Source of the DNA: Demequina muriae
Lineage (GTDB): Bacteria; Actinomycetota; Actinomycetes; Actinomycetales; Demequinaceae
Length of the DNA: 64,000 nt
Direction: 5' to 3'
Assembly (NCBI RefSeq): GCF_030418295.1
Contig: NZ_JAUHQA010000001.1
Span: forward strand, 806,001-870,000
Positions 1-8,306 of the stretch are shown here, in pieces. The position numbers and the translations under genes are program-made. Position 1 is the first letter of the stretch. Every line of letters starts with the position of its first letter. The notes under the pieces are model-generated. The model was not told where the DNA came from, searched no databases, and worked only from the letters and a program-made list of their open reading frames with translations.

Positions 1-2385
1 TCCGAGCTCCGGGAAGAGGATCCCTTGGCCGTCGTTGAGAGCGGCGAAGTCGGTGCCGTCGGTGGACGCGGACAGGCGCAGGTTGTCGGTGTCGTCCGTG
101 TTGCCGGTGCCGATGGCGGTGCCGATCCATCCCACGTCCTCCGCGAGCACGGTCACATCGAACTCGCGCTGCGCCGTGAGGGTGCCATCCGTGAGCGTCG
201 CCGTGAGCCGAGCGCTCGCCTCGGCGGCGCCTCGCGAGACGGCGCCTGCGGCCGTCACCGCGGCGGCGTTCGACGTCTCCCAGGAGACTGCGTACCCGGA
301 GAACTCGTCGGTCAGCACGATGTCCGTCCACGCCACGGAGACTCCCAGATCGAATTGGGAGGCGGCGTAGTCAAGGTTCGCCTGGGGGCTGTCGGCGACC
401 ACGGTGAAGGTGAAGTCGCGAGTGGTGCTCTCGCCCGCAAGAGTGAGCGTGGCGGTGAGCGTGACCTCGGCGTTGTCCGTGGTCGGCCGCGTGACCGTGC
501 CGTCCTCGGCGATCACGCCCGGATCGGTCGAGGCCCACGAGATCTGCGACCCGCGTGCTCCGGCGGTCGCGAGCGACAGGTCGTCCGCGACGGTGAGCGC
601 GTCGAAGCTCAGCGCATCCGCGTCCTCGGTGAGTGCCGCGGTGATGACGGCGGGGTCGTCGACGCCGCCGTAGTAGGCGTCGACGATCTGAGCCGACGTG
701 AGCGCGGAGGTGTAGATCTGCACGTCCCGCACGTCACCTTCGTAGAACTCGTCCGCGTAGGAGGAGCGGCCGATGTAGCCCACGAGGTCAGAGCCGAACT
801 GAGTGATGGTGCGCGCCGTCGAGACCGTGCCGATGCGCTGATCGTTGTAGTACCCGGTGATCGAGGAGGGCGTGATGACCGTGGTGTAGAGGCCCCACTC
901 GTCCGCGTCGGTGAGGGGACCCGCGATGCCACGCGCAGCGCTGGTGGGGCTGATGCCGGATTCGAGCGACCACGGGTTCGAGCTCGGGTTGCCGTCGACG
1001 ATCACGGACTTGAAGCGACCGCTGCCGTTCTGGGGGTTGAGCAGCCAGTACTGCAGGGGCGGCGACTGCGCGGTGCCGAAGAACATCGCCGCGTAGTTGC
1101 CCGCACCGGTCCGGTTGCGCAGCCACGCCGAGATGGTCAGGGTGTTCTGGCCGTCGACCATGCCGGTGGGCATCTCGACGTAGCCCGCTCCGGAGCCGCT
1201 CGCGCCTCCGGGCAGGGTGAGGTGCCCGGCGACTGTGTCGACCGTGGCACCCGTCCCCAGCACCTCCGCGTCGTTGCCGTTGCCGGAGACGTCGGAGACC
1301 ACCCCGTCGTCGATCGAGTCGGAGAAGTCGTAGTGCGCCAGCAGCGTGGACGAGGCATCCGACGTCACCGTCACGTCGAACGTGCGCTGCGCCGTCGCTC
1401 CGGCCAGGGCGAGGTCGGCCGTCAAGGTGACCACGGCATCGGTCGCAGGGGGCGGCGTGACCGTGCCATCGGTGCCGATGATCGCGGGGTCGGAGCTCGA
1501 CCACGAGATCTCGGAGCCGTTGGCTCCCGCCGTCGGCAGCTCGATGTCGGTGGCCACCGTGGAGGAGACAGAGATGGACGCGGCATCTGCGTCGACGGCG
1601 GCCTGCGCCGCGCCGGAGTCGCCGAGCTCCTCGTAGTACTGCGCAGCGGCCTGCTGATCGGTCATCGCGGCGGTGTAGACCTTGAGGTCCGCCACCGCGC
1701 CATCCCAGATCGGATCCGCGTAGGGCGAGTTCCCGATGTAGCCGATGAGGTCGGTGCCGAAGTCCGTGACCGTGCGGGTGACCGGCACCGAACCGATGCG
1801 CTCGCCATTGACATAGCTGGTGATCGAGGTGGGCCGGATCACGGTCGTGTACAGCGCGAGCGCGTCCACGGCGGCAGGGCCGACGACGCCCGCCTCTGTC
1901 ATCCAGGGCTGTGTCGCGTTCACACCGTTGGTCATCACCGACTTCACGTTGCCCTGCGGGTTGGCGGGGTTGAGCAGCCAGTACTGCGTGGGCGGAGTGG
2001 TCTGGTTGCCGAAGTACAGCGCGGCGTAATCGCCGTTCGCCATGTCGTTGCGCAGCCAGGCCGAGATGGTGAGGGCGTCGTTGCCTTCGACCACCTCGCC
2101 CGGGATCTCCACGAAGGTGTCGTCGGTCAGCTCGAGCGCGCCGTCGACGACGGACGCTCCGCTCCCGACCACCGTGCCGTCATGGCCTCCGCCTGACGCA
2201 TCGACCACGGTCGCGGCATCGAGGGGAGCGGCGAAGTCGTAGTGAAGTGCCAGGTCGCTCTCGATCGACTCGAGAGGAGAGGCCGAGGCGGCGGAGACTC
2301 CCGCGAGGGACGTGGCGGCCACGGCTCCGATGAGGGCCACGACGGCGGCTCGGGCAGGGCGGCTCTGAGACAGGTTGCGATGCAT
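1..2385 (-). CDS. Secreted LamG/Ig-like multidomain protein, probable glycoside hydrolase (partial)
   Basis: The first 795 codons are present; the gene runs off the left edge of the window. The ATG at 2385 follows a GGAG ribosome site. Residues 1-35 form a signal peptide (MHRNL..., cut near ASA-SP), so the product is exported. Then come two LamG/concanavalin-like domains (about 45-200 and 290-455), recognisable by DYAALYFG and YAAMFFG strands, each followed by a short Ig-like module of the aBig type (ISWSSSDPAIIG, ISWASTDPGVIA). A third Ig-like module follows. The last residues seen (LRLSASTDGTDFAALNDGQG) resemble the first blade of a GH43-type five-bladed propeller, so a polysaccharide-degrading enzyme, perhaps an arabinosidase, is likely. 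The hydrolase assignment is inference from that one strand. Control by a LacI-type repressor is suggested by the upstream repeats. Confidence 0.75.
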   Translation of the reverse strand, partial: MHRNLSQSRPARAAVVALIGAVAATSLAGVSAASASPLESIESDLALHYDFAAPLDAATVVDASGGGHDGTVVGSGASVVDGALELTDDTFVEIPGEVVEGNDALTISAWLRNDMANGDYAALYFGNQTTPPTQYWLLNPANPQGNVKSVMTNGVNATQPWMTEAGVVGPAAVDALALYTTVIRPTSITSYVNGERIGSVPVTRTVTDFGTDLIGYIGNSPYADPIWDGAVADLKVYTAAMTDQQAAAQYYEELGDSGAAQAAVDADAASISVSSTVATDIELPTAGANGSEISWSSSDPAIIGTDGTVTPPPATDAVVTLTADLALAGATAQRTFDVTVTSDASSTLLAHYDFSDSIDDGVVSDVSGNGNDAEVLGTGATVDTVAGHLTLPGGASGSGAGYVEMPTGMVDGQNTLTISAWLRNRTGAGNYAAMFFGTAQSPPLQYWLLNPQNGSGRFKSVIVDGNPSSNPWSLESGISPTSAARGIAGPLTDADEWGLYTTVITPSSITGYYNDQRIGTVSTARTITQFGSDLVGYIGRSSYADEFYEGDVRDVQIYTSALTSAQIVDAYYGGVDDPAVITAALTEDADALSFDALTVADDLSLATAGARGSQISWASTDPGVIAEDGTVTRPTTDNAEVTLTATLTLAGESTTRDFTFTVVADSPQANLDYAASQFDLGVSVAWTDIVLTDEFSGYAVSWETSNAAAVTAAGAVSRGAAEASARLTATLTDGTLTAQREFDVTVLAEDVGWIGTAIGTGNTDDTDNLRLSASTDGTDFAALNDGQGILFPELG

Positions 2386-2423
2386 GCGCGTCACTCCATT
2401 GTGAGGTGCTGAATGTGAAACCG

Positions 2424-2451
2424 TGTGAACGATAACATGTGAGCGATAACA
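2424..2451 (-). promoter_or_regulatory. Tandem LacI-family-type operator
   Basis: Two directly abutting 14-bp copies, TGTGAACGATAACA (2424-2437) and TGTGAGCGATAACA (2438-2451), differ at one base. The core resembles LacI-family operators (TGTGAGCG-ATAACA). They lie 39-66 bp upstream of the LamG gene start on the minus strand and about 130 bp upstream of ndh. Sugar-responsive repression of the LamG/hydrolase gene is the likely role; no LacI-family regulator is encoded in the window. Confidence 0.55.
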
Positions 2452-2579
2452 TGCCAACCCCCCTTGCAGAGTGGGGTCGGTGGCCCGCGTCACCGCCCGC
2501 CCGGGAATCAAAACGACGTCGCGCTTGTCCCATGAGTGGGCCCGTCGGACGGCGGTCCCCAACCGCAGGGAGCCTTCGC

Positions 2580-3890
2580 ATGACCACTCGAGTTCTCATC
2601 CTGGGCGGCGGCTACGTCGGCCTCTACACCGCGCTCACGCTCCAGCGCAAGGCCCGCGGCAAGGTCGACATCACCGTGGTGGACCGTCGCCCCTACATGA
2701 CCTACCAGCCCTTCCTCCCCGAGGCGGCCGCCGGATCGATCGAGGCGCGCCACGTCGTGGTGCCGCTCCGTCGCGAGCTCTCGGGCGCCCGGATCGTCCA
2801 AGGAAAGGTCTCGCAGATCGCGCACGCCGAACGGCGGGCGCGGGTGGAGACCGACTTCGGCGACACCTTGGACCTGGAGTACGACGAAGTAGTGGTGGCG
2901 CTGGGCTCCGTGCCTCGGACGCTTCCCATCCCTGGACTCGCGGAGAACGGCATCGGCTTCAAGTGGGTCGAAGAGGCCATCAATCTCCGCAACATCGTGC
3001 TGGGCAGGATCGCGCGCGCCGCGTCCACCGAGGATGCCCGCACCCGGCAGCGGCTCCTCACGTTCGTGTTCGTGGGAGGCGGCTTCGCCGGCATCGAGGC
3101 CTTCGCCGAGACCGAGGACATGGCCCGCGCGGCCCTGCGGTACTACCCCGAACTGTCCCCGTCCGATCTCCACTTCGTGATGGTCGAGATGGCGCCGGGC
3201 ATCCTCCCGGAGATGGGGCCCGAGATGGGCGAGTACACGCTGAAGGAGCTGCGCCGCCGCGGCATGGTGGTCCACCTGGAGACCAGACTGGAATCGGCAG
3301 TCGATGGCGTCATCGAGCTGTCCAATGGCGAGACCTACGAGGCCGACACGCTGGTGTGGACAGCCGGCGTCAAGCCGAACCCCGTCATCGGATCGTCGGA
3401 CCTTCCGACGGGCCCCAAGGGACACGTCAACGCGCTGCCCACGCTGCAGGTCGCCGACGAGGACGGAGCCGTCGTCGACGGCGCGTGGGCCGCGGGCGAC
3501 TGCGCTCAGGTGCCGGACCTCGCCAAGGGCGACGGCGCGTGGTGTGCCCCGTCAGCCCAGCACGCGGTCCGCCAGGCGCGCCTGCTCGGAGCCAACCTCG
3601 CGGCGCACATCGACGGGCGCGCGCCCAAGGAGTATCGGCACAAGAACCTGGGGACCGTGGCCTCGCTCGGCCTCCACAAGGGCGTGGCGCAGGTCATGGG
3701 AGTGAAGCTGCGCGGCTGGCCCGCGTGGTTCATGCACCGGACCTATCACATGGCGCAGATTCCCAGCTTCAACCGCAAGTCCCGCGTGGTCCTCGACTGG
3801 ACGGCGGCGCTGTTCTTCCGTCGGGACCTCGTCTCGATGGGGCGGCTGCACGAGCCGCGGCGCGCCTTCAAGGAAGCCGCGGACAGTTAG
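2580..3890 (+). CDS. ndh: Type II NADH:quinone oxidoreductase (NDH-2)
   Basis: 436 aa. A single-subunit FAD enzyme of the inner membrane face that passes electrons from NADH to menaquinone without pumping protons. The FAD-binding GGGYVGLYTA motif is at residues 8-17, the second dinucleotide fold FVGGGFAGIE near 163, and the C-terminal FAD motif WAAGDCAQVPD near 302. A conserved hydrophobic/basic tail ends the protein. The ATG at 2580 is chosen because AGGGAG lies just upstream; an in-frame extension to 2439 exists but overlaps the operator region and lacks family similarity. The gene stands alone, divergent from the LamG gene. A sulfide:quinone reductase is the main alternative, but the characteristic SQR cysteines are not seen. 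Confidence 0.88.
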   Translation: MTTRVLILGGGYVGLYTALTLQRKARGKVDITVVDRRPYMTYQPFLPEAAAGSIEARHVVVPLRRELSGARIVQGKVSQIAHAERRARVETDFGDTLDLEYDEVVVALGSVPRTLPIPGLAENGIGFKWVEEAINLRNIVLGRIARAASTEDARTRQRLLTFVFVGGGFAGIEAFAETEDMARAALRYYPELSPSDLHFVMVEMAPGILPEMGPEMGEYTLKELRRRGMVVHLETRLESAVDGVIELSNGETYEADTLVWTAGVKPNPVIGSSDLPTGPKGHVNALPTLQVADEDGAVVDGAWAAGDCAQVPDLAKGDGAWCAPSAQHAVRQARLLGANLAAHIDGRAPKEYRHKNLGTVASLGLHKGVAQVMGVKLRGWPAWFMHRTYHMAQIPSFNRKSRVVLDWTAALFFRRDLVSMGRLHEPRRAFKEAADS

Positions 3891-4006
3891 CGGCCCGCCG
3901 CCCGCCACGGGAGCCGCGCTCATCCCGCCCCGGGGGTGCGCATGGGTATCGCACACCCCGCGGGGCGGTCCGCGCGAGTGTCGTCAGCGCGGCCGATGAA
4001 GGGAGG

Positions 4007-4270
4007 TCACGCGAGCGACAGGAACACCTTCTCGAGGCGTCGCAGACTGTCGTCGCGGGCGTCCCCTTCGGTGGTGTCGAGGCACTCGCGGAGCCCCGAG
4101 GAGATCAGGGTGAACCCCGCGCGATCGAGCGCTTTGGATACCGCGGCGAGCTGGGTGACCGTGGACTCGCAGGTCTGGCCCTCCTCCACCATGCGGATCA
4201 CCGCGTCGAGCTGCCCGCGGGCGCGCTTGAGACGGTTGATGGCCGCGCGTGCGGCCTCGGGGTCTGCCAT
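4007..4270 (-). CDS. CsoR/FrmR-family repressor, CstR-like (persulfide-sensing type)
   Basis: 87 aa, all-helical DUF156 family. The two family cysteines are present at C34 and C63, spaced 29 residues as in CsoR and CstR. The histidine that completes the copper site in CsoR (four residues before the second Cys) is glycine (G59). Loss of this ligand is typical of CstR-type members that sense persulfides through a Cys pair. The context supports this: the divergent gene is a CoA-disulfide/persulfide reductase with a rhodanese domain, and a G-tract inverted repeat of CsoR-family form lies between them. The ATG at 4270 is preferred over an upstream in-frame start at 4312, which would overlap the small gene before it. 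The gene probably forms an operon with the 52-aa gene 26 bp upstream. Confidence 0.82.
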   Translation of the reverse strand: MADPEAARAAINRLKRARGQLDAVIRMVEEGQTCESTVTQLAAVSKALDRAGFTLISSGLRECLDTTEGDARDDSLRRLEKVFLSLA

Positions 4271-4296
4271 GATCGCTCCGATCGTCGGGGCCGGTA

Positions 4297-4455
4297 CTAG
4301 CGACGCAGCCACGGGAAGATGCTACGTCCAGCGGGGGCGTCATGGCCCTCGCACCACTGACTGGCGGGCACCTGCGCCTTGACGGAGTCGATGTGCTGTC
4401 CGCAGCCGGTCCAGGTGGTCTTGCCGCACTCGCGGCACGTCATCGGTGAGCACAT
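4297..4455 (-). CDS. 52-aa cysteine-rich protein (zinc-ribbon-like)
   Basis: The reading frame encodes 52 residues starting MCSPMTCRECGKTTWTGCGQ and has a good AAAGGGA ribosome site upstream of the ATG at 4455. It contains C-x2-C (residues 7-10), C18, H21, C35 and H38 (WCEGH), a plausible zinc-binding set. It is the first gene of a two-gene minus-strand unit with the CstR-like regulator and starts just past the shared operator. From memory, small proteins of this pattern (TCRxCGKxTWxGCGxH) are common in actinobacteria and are left as hypothetical. The function is unknown; a role in thiol or metal handling is a guess from context. Confidence 0.72.
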   Translation of the reverse strand: MCSPMTCRECGKTTWTGCGQHIDSVKAQVPASQWCEGHDAPAGRSIFPWLRR

Positions 4456-4513
4456 AGGGCGTCCCTTTCATGATGTTGAACGCGACCCCTTGTCGCGTCC
4501 GGATGACAAAACT

Positions 4514-4529
4514 ATACCCCGGGGGGTAT
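4514..4529. promoter_or_regulatory. CsoR/CstR-family operator
   Basis: A perfect inverted repeat, ATACCCC-GG-GGGGTAT, sits between the divergent 52-aa/CstR-like unit and the CoA-disulfide reductase gene, 37 bp before the latter's ATG. A/T-flanked C/G tracts of this form are the classical binding site of the CsoR/CstR family, so the neighbouring repressor probably controls both directions. Confidence 0.75.
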
Positions 4530-4565
4530 CGTGGTTGCAACACATCACACTCATGGAGGTTACGT

Positions 4566-6233
4566 ATGAAGGTCGTCATCGTCGGGGCTGTTGCCGCCGG
4601 AATGTCCGCCGCCACCCGCCTGCGTCGTCGCGACGAGCACGCCGAGATCGTAGTACTGGAGGCCGGGGAGCACGTCTCGTTCGCCAACTGCGGTCTGCCG
4701 TACTACGTGGGCGGAGTCATCACCGACCGCGAATCGCTGCTGCTGCAGACGCCGGAATCGCTGCACGCGAGGTTCGCCCTCGACGTGCGCACGCACAGCC
4801 GTGTCGTCGACGTCGATGCGCAGGCGCGCACCGTCACGGTCCGCACTGCGGCCGGCGACACCTATCTCGAGACCTACGACCACCTGGTGCTCTCCCCCGG
4901 TGCGCGCCCCATCGTCCCCGACGTGCCGGGCGCCGAGCGCGCGCTCGTGCTGCGGGACGTGGCGGATGTGGACACGATGGCAGCGCACACGGCCGATGCG
5001 CGCACCGCGGTCGTGATCGGCGGCGGCTTCGTGGGGCTCGAGGTGGCAGAGAACCTGCGCCACCGCGGCCTCGACGTGACCGTCGTGGAGCTCGCCCCCC
5101 AGGTCCTGAGCGCGTTGGACGCTGAGCTCGCGGTCCGCATTCAGGACCGGCTCGAGCAGCACGGCGTGCGCGTCATGACCGGCGCGCAGGTCACCGAGAT
5201 CACCGCGGACTCCGCGCTGGTGAGCGGTCCGGATGGCGACGAGACCATCCCCGCCGACATGGTGGTGGCGTCGATCGGCGTGATCCCCGACTCGACGCTC
5301 GCGCGCGCCGCCGGCGCCGACCTGGGTCCCCGTGGGGCCATCCTCGTCGACGACGACATGCGCACCTCCGTCCCCGGCATCTACGCCGTGGGCGACGCCG
5401 CCGCCAAGCACGACGCGTTCTCGGAGGACCCCACGCTCATCCCGCTGGCGAACCTCGCGAACCGGCATGGACGGCGCGTGGCCGACGTCATCACCGGCAC
5501 CACCGGGCGTGGCCGCCCGAGCATCGGCACCGCCGTCGTCGGCGTGTTCGGACTCACCGCCGCGGTCACGGGCCGCACGGAGCGCCGCCTGCGCGGCGAA
5601 GGCCGCGCTTACCGAGCCCTCCACACCCACCCGATGGACCACGCCGGGTACTACCCGGGCGCATCGGCGATGGCGCTCAAGCTGCTCGTCGACCCCGAGA
5701 CGGACGCCATCCTGGGCGCCCAGGCCATCGGCGAAGGGGGCGTCGACAAGCGCATCGACGTGATCGCCACCGCGATCCACGGCGGGATCACCGCGTCTGA
5801 GCTCGCCGATCTCGAACTCGCGTACGCACCGGCCTACGGCTCCGCCAAGGACCCCGTGAACATGCTCGGGTACGTCGCGGAGAACGCGCTGCTGGGCGAC
5901 AGCCCGTCGGTCCAGTGGCACGAGCTGGCCGAGTCCGGCGACGAGGCGCCCTTGGTGGTCGACGTTCGCTCCCGAGCCGAGCACTCCCGCGGCACCGTGG
6001 TGCCGCCGTGGGGACAGGAGCCCGTCAACATCCCCGTGGACGACCTGCGCGCGCGCCACGGAGAGCTGCCCCGCGACCGCCGCATCGTGGTCCACTGCCA
6101 GGTGGGACAGCGCGGCCACACGGCCACGCGTCTGCTGCGTCAGCTGGGCTACGACGCCGTCAACCTGGACGGCGGGTACCTCACGTGGCGCGACGGCCTG
6201 CGCTCGCTGGCACCGGCGACCGCCTCCGTCTGA
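4566..6233 (+). CDS. CoA-disulfide reductase with C-terminal rhodanese domain (CoADR-RHD)
   Basis: 555 aa, cytoplasmic FAD enzyme. The N-terminal part is a pyridine-nucleotide-disulfide reductase: FAD motif VGAVAAGMSAA at residues 6-16, the single active cysteine C42 in SFANCGLPYY, NAD motif VIGGGFVGLE, FAD motif AVGDA and a C-terminal dimerisation domain. The last ~90 residues are a rhodanese domain with active Cys511 in VHCQVGQRGH. Fusions of this type reduce CoA-disulfide, CoA-persulfide or polysulfide with NAD(P)H. The ATG at 4566 has GGAGG 7 bp upstream. Expression is probably induced by persulfide through the operator at 4514. No SQR or persulfide dioxygenase is visible nearby. The gene is convergent with the haem operon. 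Confidence 0.88.
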   Translation: MKVVIVGAVAAGMSAATRLRRRDEHAEIVVLEAGEHVSFANCGLPYYVGGVITDRESLLLQTPESLHARFALDVRTHSRVVDVDAQARTVTVRTAAGDTYLETYDHLVLSPGARPIVPDVPGAERALVLRDVADVDTMAAHTADARTAVVIGGGFVGLEVAENLRHRGLDVTVVELAPQVLSALDAELAVRIQDRLEQHGVRVMTGAQVTEITADSALVSGPDGDETIPADMVVASIGVIPDSTLARAAGADLGPRGAILVDDDMRTSVPGIYAVGDAAAKHDAFSEDPTLIPLANLANRHGRRVADVITGTTGRGRPSIGTAVVGVFGLTAAVTGRTERRLRGEGRAYRALHTHPMDHAGYYPGASAMALKLLVDPETDAILGAQAIGEGGVDKRIDVIATAIHGGITASELADLELAYAPAYGSAKDPVNMLGYVAENALLGDSPSVQWHELAESGDEAPLVVDVRSRAEHSRGTVVPPWGQEPVNIPVDDLRARHGELPRDRRIVVHCQVGQRGHTATRLLRQLGYDAVNLDGGYLTWRDGLRSLAPATASV

Positions 6234-6260
6234 CACCTTCCCACCCACGTACCCGCCCAC

Positions 6261-6357
6261 CGACAGTTTGAACCGAAACGCATCGGCGGCGCCGCGTGTC
6301 GCCCGTGTTTGCGCGGTCGCGCGCGGCGTGTCGACTCCAGATTGGTTCAAACTGTCG
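6261..6357. repeat. Intergenic hairpin element, copy A
   Basis: Perfect 14-bp arms, CGACAGTTTGAACC (6261-6274) and GGTTCAAACTGTCG (6344-6357), enclose 69 bp of very GC-rich, partly self-complementary DNA. The element lies between the convergent CoADR and cpfC genes and may serve both as terminator. Its right half (GTGTCG...AGA..TGGTTC...ACTG) resembles the elements at 27276 and 51203. It contains no gene. Confidence 0.6.
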
Positions 6358-6388
6358 CCGGGGGCGGGGGCCCGGCGTGCGGCGGGGG

Positions 6389-7573
6389 TCAGCCGGCCGA
6401 TGCGATGGTGGGCTTGGCGGTCCGGCCCAGGCAGCAGTCCGTGGGGCACACGTCCTGCCACGGGCCGATCTCGGTCAGCGCCGGACGAGCCCGCGGCACG
6501 TCGCCGGCGTTCGTCACGTGACGCTCCTCGACCAGGTCGATGAGGCCCGACACGAACGCGGGGTCGACGCCCACCGTGGGCACGCGCACCATCGGCAGTC
6601 CGCGACCCTCGGCGGTCTCGAGCGCCTCGTTGTCGAGGTCCCAGGCCACCTCCATGTGGTCGGAGACGAACCCGACCGGGGACACGACGAGCCCGGTCAC
6701 GCTCTCGGGCAGCGCCTCGATCGCGAGGTTGATGTCCGGCTCGAGCCACGGCACCGACGGGTCGCCCGAACGGGACTGGTAGACCAGGCTCCACGGGACA
6801 TCCGGGAACTCGTCCGCGATGCGCTCCATGATGAGGGCGGAGACGGCGCGCTGCTGCGCGGCGTACCAGCCGCCGCCCGCGTGCCACTCCTCGCCGCCGC
6901 CGGCGGGCACGGGGGTGCCGTCGGGCAGCGTCTCGCGCGGACCCGACGCGTCGGCGGCCGACGACGGAATCGAGTGCGTCGCGAACATCACATGCGGCGC
7001 CTCGCCCTTGCCCGCGGCCTCGAGCTCGCGCAGGCCGGCGCGGACGGCGTCGACATTGGGCTCCACGAAGCCGGGGTGGTCGAAGTACTGGCGGATCTTG
7101 TCGAGCTCGAGCTCGCCGGTCAGCCCGGCCTCGTCGAGAGCGGTCGCGAGGTCCTCGCGGTACGCGCGGCAGCCGGAGTACGACGAGAAGGCCGTCGTCA
7201 CCAGCACCAGCACCTTGCGGTGACCGTCGGCGTGCAGCTCCCTCAGCGCATCGGCGAAGTAGGGCGCCCAGAAGCGGTTGCCCCAGTACACGGGCAGGCC
7301 CAGCCCGCGGCTTGCGATCTCGCCCTCGAGCGCGGCCTTGAGGTCGCGGTTCTGCTGGTTGATGGGGCTCACGCCGCCGAAGTGGCGGTAGTGGTGCGAG
7401 ACCTCTTCGAGGCGCTCGTCCGGCACTCCGCGTCCCGCCGTGACGTTGCGCAGGAACGGGATGACGTCGTCCTGCCCCTCGGGCCCGCCGAAGCCGGCGA
7501 GCAGGATGCAGTCGTACGTGGTCGCGGGGCGGGTGCGCGTGGACGCCGCGAGCGCAGGCATCTGATCGGTCAC
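6389..7573 (-). CDS. cpfC: Coproporphyrin III ferrochelatase
   Basis: 394 aa, formerly hemH. Inserts Fe2+ into coproporphyrin III in the coproporphyrin-dependent haem pathway of Gram-positive bacteria. The conserved ferrochelatase core is visible: LLAGFGGPEG near residue 25, HYRHFGGVSPIN, the metal-site region FATHSIP, YQSRSGDPS and SPVGFVSDHMEVAWDLD. The C-terminus CPTDCCLGR carries cysteines that bind a [2Fe-2S] cluster in actinobacterial enzymes. The start is GTG at 7573, overlapping the chdC stop as GTGA; an ATG four codons later is an alternative. It is last in the operon hemE-cgoX-chdC-cpfC. ChdC next door shows that the product acts on coproporphyrin rather than protoporphyrin. Confidence 0.93.
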   Translation of the reverse strand: MTDQMPALAASTRTRPATTYDCILLAGFGGPEGQDDVIPFLRNVTAGRGVPDERLEEVSHHYRHFGGVSPINQQNRDLKAALEGEIASRGLGLPVYWGNRFWAPYFADALRELHADGHRKVLVLVTTAFSSYSGCRAYREDLATALDEAGLTGELELDKIRQYFDHPGFVEPNVDAVRAGLRELEAAGKGEAPHVMFATHSIPSSAADASGPRETLPDGTPVPAGGGEEWHAGGGWYAAQQRAVSALIMERIADEFPDVPWSLVYQSRSGDPSVPWLEPDINLAIEALPESVTGLVVSPVGFVSDHMEVAWDLDNEALETAEGRGLPMVRVPTVGVDPAFVSGLIDLVEERHVTNAGDVPRARPALTEIGPWQDVCPTDCCLGRTAKPTIASAG

Positions 7574-8244
7574 GATGCGAGCACCTCGACGGCCTCAGCG
7601 GTCTCGACGCGACGGCCGGTGTAGAACGGCACCTCTTCGCGGACGTGGCGACGCGCCTCGGTGTAGCGCAGCTCGCGCATCATGTCGACGAGGTCGGTGA
7701 CCTCGTCGGCCTCCATGGGCAGCAGCCACTCGTAATCGCCCAGCGCGAAGGCCGCGACAGTGTTGGCGACCACTCCCTTGAAGGCCGAGCCCTTGATGCC
7801 GTGCTCGCGCAGCATCTGGCCGCGCTCCTCGTCGGACAGCAGGTACCACTCGTAGCTGCGGACGAACGGATAGACCGTCAGCCAGTCCCGGGGCCGCTCG
7901 TCTCGGAGGAACCCCGGCACGTGCGCCTTGTTGAACTCGGCGGGGCGGTGCACGCCTGCGGCCGACCACGTCAGCGTCGTGTCCGCGAGCAGTTCGGTTG
8001 CGCGCAGCTCGCGGAGCGCGAGCTGCAGGTCCGCGAGGTCCGGGCCGTGCAGCCACAGCATCACCGTGCCGTCGGCGCGCAGACCCGAGACGTCGTAGAT
8101 GCCCCGCAGGGTGACGTCGTGATCCGCGAGCTCCTCGACGGCGGCATCGAAGTGCTCGACGACCTCCGGAAGGTCCTCATCGGGGGCGTCGAGCAGCCCA
8201 TCGAGAACAGAGAAAAGAGTGAATCCGTGCGGTTGGTCGGTCAT
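7570..8244 (-). CDS. chdC: Coproheme decarboxylase
   Basis: 224 aa, formerly hemQ. A chlorite-dismutase-family protein that uses H2O2 to decarboxylate coproheme III to haem b, the last step of the pathway. Family features include the N-terminal GFTLFSVL strand, the VMLWLHGPDL segment and YPFVRSYEWYLLSDEER, which carries the reactive tyrosine region. The HGIKGSAFKGVVANTVAAFALGDYEW block covers the proximal-ligand area. ATG at 8244. The stop overlaps the cpfC start by 4 bp, so translation is likely coupled. A 62-bp gap separates it from cgoX. Confidence 0.93.
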   Translation of the reverse strand: MTDQPHGFTLFSVLDGLLDAPDEDLPEVVEHFDAAVEELADHDVTLRGIYDVSGLRADGTVMLWLHGPDLADLQLALRELRATELLADTTLTWSAAGVHRPAEFNKAHVPGFLRDERPRDWLTVYPFVRSYEWYLLSDEERGQMLREHGIKGSAFKGVVANTVAAFALGDYEWLLPMEADEVTDLVDMMRELRYTEARRHVREEVPFYTGRRVETAEAVEVLAS

Positions 8245-8306
8245 GCTGCCATTCTCGTCCCCGAGAGGTCGGAAAGGAAATCCGTTCCCGCAGCCGACAA
8301 TGGCCC

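Noticed and set aside
25-2196. A 723-codon open frame on the plus strand
   Set aside because: It is the opposite-strand shadow of the LamG/Ig gene: its product is Arg/Gly/Val-rich with no domain, while the minus strand encodes a signal peptide and clear LamG domains.
4007-4270. Copper-sensing CsoR
   Set aside because: The copper-ligand histidine before the second cysteine is glycine, and the neighbour is a persulfide/CoA-disulfide reductase rather than a copper ATPase.
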